Assembly (NCBI GenBank): GCA_964542875.1
Contig: CAZIWA010000043.1
Coordinates: 1-40,240 of the forward strand
DNA length: 40,240 bases
Reading direction: 5' to 3'
Origin: CAZGOM01 sp964542875
GTDB taxonomy: Bacteria; Planctomycetota; Phycisphaerae; Phycisphaerales; Phycisphaeraceae
In this document: piece by piece, positions 35,501-40,240 of the stretch
Position numbering within the stretch: position 1 is the first letter of the stretch
Layout of the letters: every line of letters starts with the position of its first letter
Made by a program: the position numbers and the translations under genes
The notes under the pieces: generated by a model
What the model was told of the DNA's origin: nothing
Seen by the model: the letters and a program-made list of their open reading frames with translations, nothing else
Databases searched by the model: none

Positions 35501-35808
35501 GCCCAGAGGTCGCCGGAGGCCTCGGGTTCAAGGCCTGAGAGGGGGCTGGCTTTGCCGGGGCGGGCGAAGCGTTGGACAGATTCGGACTGATCGACGATGG
35601 CGACGACGGTCATGTCCGTGTGCTGCTTGACCATCTGCACGCCAGCGAGGATGAAGACCAGGAGGGTGACCAGGGCGAAGCGGATGGCGATGGCGAGCCA
35701 CCTGCGGCCTGCGTCCAGGGTGGCGAGGCTGCGCAAGCCGAGCCAGACCACCGGGATGCCCAGGAGGAGTAGCCAGAGGTATTGAGGATGTTCAAATCCG
35801 AGTGGCAT
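32545..35808 (-). CDS. Large membrane protein with two vWA regions and an amidotransferase-like domain
   Basis: 1087 residues. Two N-terminal spans (about 9-24 and 38-57) are followed by a vWA region with a degenerate site, VVAIVDQSESV (D73-x-S-x-S). A class-I glutamine-amidotransferase-like fold comes next (LQARGYDITVIGPENFP, YDCVIFQNVP, ELGGGFIMIGGPDSFGAGGW) without a visible catalytic Cys. A full vWA domain begins near residue 490 (VIVLDHSGSMGS, TPAGGTDILSGL, LLLTDGQSAEGNY). A third span near 920 (YTLLTLALLLFILDVATRR) precedes a disordered Ala/Pro/Lys-rich cytoplasmic tail. Planctomycete MoxR operons often carry such proteins in the BatB position. The stop of the Gln-rich gene lies 10 nt upstream. 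Confidence 0.88.
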   Translation of the reverse strand: MPLGFEHPQYLWLLLLGIPVVWLGLRSLATLDAGRRWLAIAIRFALVTLLVFILAGVQMVKQHTDMTVVAIVDQSESVQRFARPGKASPLSGLEPEASGDLWAMKYLAQASDSRKADDKIALVGFDGKPYVRAMPSSDLNFDPGAIVQPVDGSDVASSIRLAMAMFPANNGKRMVLATDGNDTVAGALAMLDAAREAKAAGIPIDVLPIEYKVDNEVTVDAVYNPVEARQGQTVGLRIVLRATKPARGQVYIKHDGNLLVLGNKGVNGASVKETDWTPEAYDSLTNTPANAANPVAAQTQPVSGMAILPGMPGYSPDGKVSRYVCIKTVDLPMAYSGINRFEVEFQPEAGFDQLPGNNKAESFALVSGKGKTLFVDGVGSDSGSILPKNLQARGYDITVIGPENFPTRLAELQRYDCVIFQNVPIDDILPGQQGNLSRYVTELGGGFIMIGGPDSFGAGGWTGSPIDKLLPVECQIPNQKIMPSGALVIVLDHSGSMGSPVAGTNKTQQECANEAAALAIQTLYADDLVCVIVFDDGADIVVPMGRVGSSAGIQKVVRSITPAGGTDILSGLNLAAGQVNKLNSQEAAVRHVLLLTDGQSAEGNYRATIGSIVKAGGTVSTVGVGDGVNGQLLQNLAQMGGGTYYPIQNPKTLPQVFIKEARTVRKKLIKEEVFTPAIVSTGSPITAGITGYPKMKGFVLTGEKQDARVFTPLVGPEREPIFAHWQIGLGRSAAFTSDASNRWATAWLGWNGYSDFWVRTLRLIARPGNDSRIDMTATADNGKLKIKLDAAGSLQEMRKNSSPFVDFMRVKGSVVAPDGTVQTVSLLQTGPGLYEAETSAEIPGSYIVSLIADDNQGNRHAVFGGTTRPPGNELRRFESNRSILEQIAQITGGRVLNPKDPSQAPLFDRTGVEVSRSIKPMWYTLLTLALLLFILDVATRRIAFDIAGYLARFKKSWAAWLSGQRTKEPAADAKATLSALKKAVGRQGDPQPNAQAASPTPLQSAQPVRSQPRPSAQKKFEADPRIAAPTTSLDQTIGGAGNTKTDSGPTPNIPKANQPKDEGPTTNRLLAAKKRAQDRIADENENK

Positions 35809-35818
35809 CCCCGGTTGG

Positions 35819-37633
35819 TTACCTTGGCGCCTGTGGGGCGCGAGATTGTTCTACGGTTTCAGGAATCTGGTCGAAGTAGCTTCGGACAGATTGCTGGTAC
35901 TTGCCCGGGATGCGGGATTCGGTGACGGCCTGGGTGGCGCTACGCTGCGCGTTTGTGACTTGTTTATCGATGAGGACTTTGGCTTCGCCTTTGGCGTTTT
36001 CGCCGTTTTCAAGCCAGGAGGCGATGATGCGGCCGTCTTTGGAGACGCCTTCGCTGACGGCGTCGGTCTGGTAGTTTTCGACTTTGGTTTCCGGGCCGGC
36101 GGTGGGGCCGGCGTAGCCGCGACCGAAGGAGTTGCCGCTGGCGCCGGGGTTGCCCTTGCCCTGCTGGAGGCCGGAATTGCCGGCTTTGTTACCGCTTAGC
36201 GCCTGCTGGGCCTGTTGCTGGGCTTGCTGCATCTGCTGAAGCTGGTTTTGCATCTGAGACATCTGGCTGAGGGCCTGCTGGGCGTTTTGCTGGCCTTGTC
36301 CTTGGCCCTGCCCCTGACCTTGCTGTTGGCCCTGGCCGGGGTTTTGCCCCTGGCCCTGCATTTGCTGGGCCATCTGCTGAAGGCCCTGGCCCAGGCTGTT
36401 GCAGGCGCCGGAGCATTGGCCCTGGCTGGGGTTGGACTGGCTGTTATTGGCCTGCTGATTTTGATTCTGGGATTGCTGCTGGTTTTGATTTTGATTTTGG
36501 TTTTGAGCCTGCTGGTTTTGCTGACCCTGGCCCTGCTGAGGCTGGCCGGCTTGATTTTGCTGTTGCTGGGCCTGTTGCTGATTTTGCTGGTTGGGCTGAT
36601 TGGGGTCAGGCGGTTGCTGCTGCTGTTGCTGTTGTTGGGCCATCTGCTGGAGCTGCTGGCCGATGTTATTCAACTGGTCGGCGACGGCTTGTTTTTCGTT
36701 GGCGCTCATGCCGGCGGTATTTTGGGCGAGCTGTTGGAGGGCGCTTTGGGCGGCGTCGAAATCGCCACGGCGGAGGGCGTCGGCGAATTGGTCGGCGGGG
36801 CCCTGGCCGGTCTGGATGTTAGTGAGGGCGTTTTTGAGGGCGGTGACTTCTTTGTCGGCCTGGCTGGCGGTTTTATCGAGCTTTTCCTGAAGGTCGGAAA
36901 GCTCTGCGATGGCTTCCTTGTTGGACTCGGGCTTGTTGGCGTTTTCGCCCATGGTGCCGGCTTTGGCCAGGGGTTCGTCGGTGGCCTTGTCGAGGGGTTC
37001 ATCGGTGGGGGGGAGGGTGGCCTGGACCTGTTTGACGGCCTTTAGGACTTCCTGGACGTTTTCATCGATGACTTGGGCTTGCTGTTGCTGGGCGACGGCC
37101 TGATCCCGCCTGGCTTGGATGCCCAGGAGGTCACGCTGGTCGACGAAGTAGTAGAGGCCGGCGGCCAGCACGAGGAGGACGGGAACCCAGGCCCAGGCTT
37201 TGGGGGCCTTGTAGGGGAAGCATTTTTCGAGTTTGGCGAGGGTGGCGGCGGATTCGGCCTCATCGACGATCTGACGGGCGAAGGGGTGCTTGTCCGCCTG
37301 GCCGACAAAGTGGAGGGCGGAGGCGATGCGGTCTTTCAAACCCAGGCGTTCATCAAGGGCGACGGCGACGTAGGTGTCGTCCTGCCGGCGAAAGAGGGAC
37401 CAGATGATGCCTGCGGTCACGCCGGTGACGGCAAGGACAAGGATGGGCCAGGGCCCGCCAACCCAGATGGCAAAGAGCCGCTCGACCAGCAGGGCCAGAG
37501 CGCCCAGGGCAATGCCGGACAGGGCAAGTGCGCCGGTGAGGGCGATCATGTCCTGATACATGAGGCGGGCACGTGCCCGAGCAAGAAGATTTTGGATGGC
37601 GTGCATATAGAGCAATCCCCGAGGTTGGGTCAT
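35819..37633 (-). CDS. Membrane protein with long Gln/Asn-rich low-complexity region
   Basis: 604 residues. Two N-terminal spans (about 29-50 and 60-80), a cytoplasmic segment (DDTYVAVALDERLGLKDRIASALHF) and a third span (AWAWVPVLLVLAAGLYYFVDQ, about 145-165) match the DUF4175-like membrane proteins that head MoxR/vWA operons. A coiled coil (about 170-330) leads to roughly 160 residues dominated by Gln, Asn, Gly and Met, including a run of eight or more Gln. Two Cys (CSGAC) sit inside it. The C-terminus is ordinary sequence. The ATG at 37633 has only a weak ribosome site; an in-frame ATG 9 codons later (MHAIQ) is an alternative. It is the first gene of the operon. Confidence 0.85.
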   Translation of the reverse strand: MTQPRGLLYMHAIQNLLARARARLMYQDMIALTGALALSGIALGALALLVERLFAIWVGGPWPILVLAVTGVTAGIIWSLFRRQDDTYVAVALDERLGLKDRIASALHFVGQADKHPFARQIVDEAESAATLAKLEKCFPYKAPKAWAWVPVLLVLAAGLYYFVDQRDLLGIQARRDQAVAQQQQAQVIDENVQEVLKAVKQVQATLPPTDEPLDKATDEPLAKAGTMGENANKPESNKEAIAELSDLQEKLDKTASQADKEVTALKNALTNIQTGQGPADQFADALRRGDFDAAQSALQQLAQNTAGMSANEKQAVADQLNNIGQQLQQMAQQQQQQQQPPDPNQPNQQNQQQAQQQQNQAGQPQQGQGQQNQQAQNQNQNQNQQQSQNQNQQANNSQSNPSQGQCSGACNSLGQGLQQMAQQMQGQGQNPGQGQQQGQGQGQGQGQQNAQQALSQMSQMQNQLQQMQQAQQQAQQALSGNKAGNSGLQQGKGNPGASGNSFGRGYAGPTAGPETKVENYQTDAVSEGVSKDGRIIASWLENGENAKGEAKVLIDKQVTNAQRSATQAVTESRIPGKYQQSVRSYFDQIPETVEQSRAPQAPR

Positions 37634-37654
37634 CTTAGCACCGTTTTATGAGCC

Positions 37655-37695
37655 GGGTCCAGGGTCTGGGGGGTCGGGCCCAGTCAGAAAGAAAA
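37655..37695 (+). repeat. G-rich heptad repeat, copy 6
   Basis: It reads GGGTCCA, GGGTCTG, GGGGGTC, GGGCCCA, GTCAGAA, then an A-rich tail. It lies in the divergent gap between the Bat-like operon and the HAD phosphatase, about 22 nt upstream of the operon's first start codon, so it would be in its leader or promoter. Confidence 0.8.
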
Positions 37696-37784
37696 ATGGT
37701 TAACGCGGGGTGAACAGGGGATGAGTAGAAAGTTGGGGTGTTTGAGCGGTTTTTTGGGAAATATCTGGTGTTTGGGAGGTGCAT

Positions 37785-38903
37785 GTGGGACGGTTTCATA
37801 AGGCTGGGATGGGGCGGGCGGCAGCAGTGGCGGCGGTGTGCGCGCTGCTGGTGATGTCCGGGGTGTGGCTGGGACGGGTGATGGATGGGGAAGGGCGCGC
37901 CTATGCCGGCCCGGCGACCCAGCAGAGCGATGCGGTGAGCCTGCCCGCGGAAGCCATGCTGCTGAGTGTGATGTGGACACAATCATCCGGGGAGGCCAAG
38001 GCGCTGCGTCTGCAGGCGTACGCGCTGGCGAAATTCCGGTTGGCTGAAGCGCTGGCAAAGCCCACAGAGGGTGATGCGCGCCGGCCGGCGGTGATTCTGG
38101 ATATTGATGAGACAGTGCTGGATAACTCGCCTCAATTGGCGGCACTGGCACTGACGGATGGGGCGTATTCCCAGGGGCGCTGGCGCAACTGGTCCGCCCG
38201 GGCGAGCGCGCAGGCGATTCCCGGGGCCAAGGCGTTTTTGGATTATGCGGATTCGCGGGGCGTGGCGATCTTTTATGTATCCAACCGGTCTACAGAAGAA
38301 CTGGCCGATACGGTGAAGAACCTCAAAGACGCGGGATTGGCCCAGGCGGCGGAATCCCAAGTGCTGCTGAGGGTGGATGACTCCAGCAAGGAAGAGCGGC
38401 GCAGGCAAGTGATGAAAGACCATCGGGTGCTGCTGCTGCTGGGCGATGCGCTGGGAGACTTTGATGAGACGTTCGAGAAAAAGTCCATCGGCGAGCGTGG
38501 GCAGGCCGTGGAGCGGATGGCAGACGAATTCGGCAAGCGGTACATCGTGCTGCCCAACGCGGCGTATGGCGATTGGGATAACGCGGTGCTGGATTACCGG
38601 CGCTTTGACCCCGCCTACCGGGTGCGCGCGCTGAGGCGGGCTTCGCTGCGGTCGTTTGAAACGGCAGACAATGCCGATGCGCAGGCCGATCTGGATCGGG
38701 TGAAGGCGCGCGAGAGTAACCCCAAGGGATTGGAACTGGCCGGGTTTATGCCAGGGTGCGTGGTGGGCAATGCCAAGAGCAAGGTGTTTCACACGCCGGA
38801 GTCCCGGTATTACGAGCAGGCGAAGCTGTCGAAGAACGCCGTGTTTTTTAAGGATGGGGCGGACGCGGAGGCGGCGGGGTATCGGGAGTCTCGTGGGCGG
38901 TAA
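37785..38903 (+). CDS. Secreted HAD acid phosphatase (class B / e(P4)-like) with C-terminal Ada-like segment
   Basis: 372 residues from GTG 37785, with GGGAGG 5 nt upstream; GTG 37779 overlaps that site. An uncleaved or cleaved signal segment (AAAVAAVCALLVMSGVWLG) directs export. The HAD core shows motif I AVILDIDETVLDNS (nucleophile Asp106, second Asp108), motif II FYVSNRS, and motif IV LLLGDALGDFDETF, as in lipoprotein e(P4) nucleotidases. The last 45 residues (VVGNAKSKVFHTPESRYYEQAKLSKNAVFFKDGADAEAAGYR) resemble a small Ada-type zinc domain, usually NKNSKVYH.xxC..., but its cysteines are replaced. Probably dephosphorylates nucleotides or other organophosphates outside the cytoplasm. Divergent from the Bat-like operon. 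Confidence 0.88.
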   Translation: MGRFHKAGMGRAAAVAAVCALLVMSGVWLGRVMDGEGRAYAGPATQQSDAVSLPAEAMLLSVMWTQSSGEAKALRLQAYALAKFRLAEALAKPTEGDARRPAVILDIDETVLDNSPQLAALALTDGAYSQGRWRNWSARASAQAIPGAKAFLDYADSRGVAIFYVSNRSTEELADTVKNLKDAGLAQAAESQVLLRVDDSSKEERRRQVMKDHRVLLLLGDALGDFDETFEKKSIGERGQAVERMADEFGKRYIVLPNAAYGDWDNAVLDYRRFDPAYRVRALRRASLRSFETADNADAQADLDRVKARESNPKGLELAGFMPGCVVGNAKSKVFHTPESRYYEQAKLSKNAVFFKDGADAEAAGYRESRGR

Positions 38904-39031
38904 CCTTCCTTGGTCACCAATTCCACACCGGACTTACGAAACGCTTCATCGCGATGTTTACCAGTCATCAAAAGACTCCTTCTAAGAGCTCTGTAAACTC
39001 TTATAGTGTCCGCGATTTCTGGGGAACTCCA
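38904..39031 (-). mobile_element. IS3-family insertion sequence remnant (left end)
   Basis: On the minus strand an inverted-repeat-like end (39007-39031, beginning TGGAGTTCCCCAG and ending GCGGACA) is followed by AAGGAG, 7 nt, and an ATG at 38968. The frame encodes TGKHRDEAFRKSGVELVTKEGY, the style of an IS3 OrfA N-terminus. After about 21 codons similarity ends next to the phosphatase stop; the rest of the element is absent. Confidence 0.5.
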
Positions 39032-39101
39032 CGGTCATGAGAATTGGATCAGAGATGGTCGTAGCCGATTCTGCTCATAAAGGCCGATCAAAAGGCAAGT
39101 G

Positions 39102-39134
39102 ATCCCTATCGGTTAAAAGCCGGTAGGGATTTTT
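39102..39134 (+). terminator. Rho-independent terminator
   Basis: ATCCCTATCGG, loop TTAAAAG, CCGGTAGGGAT form an 11-bp stem with one T:G wobble, followed by TTTTT on the plus strand. It would end transcription from the phosphatase gene and lies just past the 3' end of the convergent DUF4261-like gene. Confidence 0.8.
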
Positions 39135-39144
39135 CATTTGGAAG

Positions 39145-40092
39145 TCAAGAGTTTGGGCGGCGGGGAAACGCGGGAGGAAGTTCATCCATCCCCTCAGGGA
39201 GCAAGAGGATAATTGGGCGATCAGGTTCGACCAACGAAACTGGGAAATAGTGGGCTTTGTAATTTAGATCCGCTGGGCCAGCAACGAGCGTATCGGATGC
39301 GATAAATTGCCGGTTATTGATCATCTGTAGCGTGAGATTGGCCAAAAAGGTCTTACAGGCGGGAATGTGTTCATGGTGAGCGGAGGAGAGAGGAAGTTCA
39401 AGGTCGGGAAGATGGAACTGGCGGTTACCGAGGGTTTCGAAGAACGACCAGTGGTCATTGACTGTATAGAAGAAGCGGTTGGTCCACACGAGAGTGTTTA
39501 TTAGACCGAGATCTTGTGCTTGTTTTGTGAAATGGTTGAAGTGGTTGCGCGAGAGGACATTTGCTCCGGCGGGATTGAAGTAGGCCAGAGCTCCAGGAAG
39601 GTCGAGAAGCTGAACAGCCAGACGATCCAATATTGCAAGATGCTGGCAGGCGAGCAAAGGTGTTTTGATGGCACTGCCTTTGGCCAAGGCATTTGGATCG
39701 GTGGACATAGTCCGGAGACGGAGGAAGGAATTGTGTTCACGGACGGCCTGAGATTCGTTGTGGGTAAGGAAAGTTCGGGTAAGAGCTCGTGAAAGCGCAA
39801 CGGGCCGGGCAACTGGGCCGAAGTGCCCCAGCTTCCACGCAAGGAAAATATCCGAAGAATGATCGTCTTGGCTCAGATCATCGGGCCAAGGCTGATGAAC
39901 AATATCGATGATTGCCGAGGTTTCGGGCACGTCTGGGATTGAGAAGGAGAGACTCGGGCTTTGGGCGGGCCAAGAATCTTCGCATTCGCGGAGCGTGGGA
40001 GTGTAGCTGGCGAGTGCTTCGCGAAGTTTGTCGAGTGTGGGGGCAGAAGAAAATAGAAGGGCGATAGCTTGAGTGGTGAGGCCGTGGGACAT
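39145..40092 (-). CDS. DUF4261-like protein of unknown function
   Basis: 315 residues, no signal peptide or span. The middle and C-terminal parts look like DUF4261: QHLAILDRLAVQLLDLPGALAYFNPAGANVLSRNHF, then TLVWTNRFFYTVNDHWSFFETLGNRQFHLPDLEL, a pattern of an aliphatic strand, a LPGALAYFNPAG loop and a TLG...LPDLEL segment. The function of that family is not known to me. Base composition is visibly less GC-rich than the rest of the window, and an IS remnant lies between it and the phosphatase gene, so it may have been acquired. No convincing ribosome site precedes the ATG. Confidence 0.7.
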   Translation of the reverse strand: MSHGLTTQAIALLFSSAPTLDKLREALASYTPTLRECEDSWPAQSPSLSFSIPDVPETSAIIDIVHQPWPDDLSQDDHSSDIFLAWKLGHFGPVARPVALSRALTRTFLTHNESQAVREHNSFLRLRTMSTDPNALAKGSAIKTPLLACQHLAILDRLAVQLLDLPGALAYFNPAGANVLSRNHFNHFTKQAQDLGLINTLVWTNRFFYTVNDHWSFFETLGNRQFHLPDLELPLSSAHHEHIPACKTFLANLTLQMINNRQFIASDTLVAGPADLNYKAHYFPVSLVEPDRPIILLLPEGMDELPPAFPRRPNS

Positions 40093-40210
40093 GGGGCCGC
40101 CAGAAATTTGGAAAAAGAGGTCGTGGAAATTTTACAGTAGAGCGAGAATTTATGGAAATTAGTCCAATCTTTTAGACTGTTCGCTGATGGAGAGAGTTTA
40201 AGAAGAAGAC

Positions 40211-40234
40211 TCCGTCGCTTGCGCTTCCGGCTAA
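40211..40234. repeat. Possible planctomycete-type REP sequence
   Basis: TCCGTCGCTTGCGCTTCCGG then CTAA. On the minus strand it reads TTAG followed by CCGGAAGCGCAAGCGACGG, which I recall as a common intergenic repeat in planctomycete genomes. Only one copy falls in the window, so this is weakly supported. Confidence 0.35.
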
Positions 40235-40240
40235 CATTTC

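Noticed and set aside
36215..37045. Leu-rich plus-strand frame that looks like a membrane protein
   Set aside because: Leucines arise from the antisense of Gln (CAG/CTG) codons in the Gln-rich gene.

Overview
The window is GC-rich bacterial chromosome. It most resembles a Planctomycetota member, perhaps of the Phycisphaerae. This is an inference from gene content: a zinc-finger/FecR anti-sigma with an ECF sigma factor, ExbB/ExbD without a recognisable TonB, a MoxR-DUF58-vWA operon, a RedB-type thioredoxin beside a membrane histidine kinase, an NPCBM fragment, and GTG/TTG starts. No rRNA, tRNA, CRISPR or prophage was seen.

Layout. (1) 0.2-1.7 kb, minus: pyrH and frr, closed by a hairpin terminator. 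(2) 1.8-9.2 kb, plus: a tightly overlapping envelope operon of ZAS-FecR anti-sigma, TPR protein, ExbB, ExbD and an FHA-TM-CBM9 protein, then an ECF sigma factor. (3) 9.3-11.5 kb: a PL8-type lyase homologue whose catalytic positions look substituted. (4) 11.6-18.9 kb, plus: an RND metal-efflux cluster of small Cys/His protein, TolC-like lipoprotein, CusB-like adaptor, CusA/CzcA-like pump and His/Asp-rich lipoprotein. (5) 19.0-24.1 kb: RedB plus membrane histidine kinase (minus), divergent from a REC-PAS-HK-REC-HPt hybrid kinase (plus). (6) 24.2-26.5 kb: an NPCBM gene fragment, a barrel-only NagA and a divergent Gfo/Idh/MocA oxidoreductase that share a palindromic intergenic site. (7) 26.7-27.9 kb: an unrecognised polytopic membrane protein. 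(8) 28.2-37.6 kb, minus: a Bat-like operon of Gln/Asn-rich membrane protein, large vWA protein, MoxR, DUF58 and BatA-like vWA protein. (9) 37.8-38.9 kb: a secreted HAD phosphatase. (10) 38.9-40.2 kb: an IS3-like remnant, a terminator and a DUF4261-like gene of lower GC.

The least explained signal lies between genes. At five loci (six copies) there is a G-rich, 7-bp-periodic element, (GGGTCTR)n followed by a small palindrome close to TCTGGYCAGA. Three of the loci are spacers inside operons (pyrH|frr, adaptor|pump, moxR|DUF58) and the other two flank the Bat operon. It resembles telomeric heptads and fits a G-quadruplex pattern. At least two other dispersed palindromic families are also present.

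A second candidate system is the envelope operon. The position where TonB might be expected is held by a protein with a cytoplasmic FHA-like domain, one membrane span and a periplasmic CBM9-like domain, bracketed by an anti-sigma and a sigma factor and followed by a PL8 homologue. This suggests polysaccharide sensing or handling driven by ExbBD, but the functional link is inferred from gene order only.
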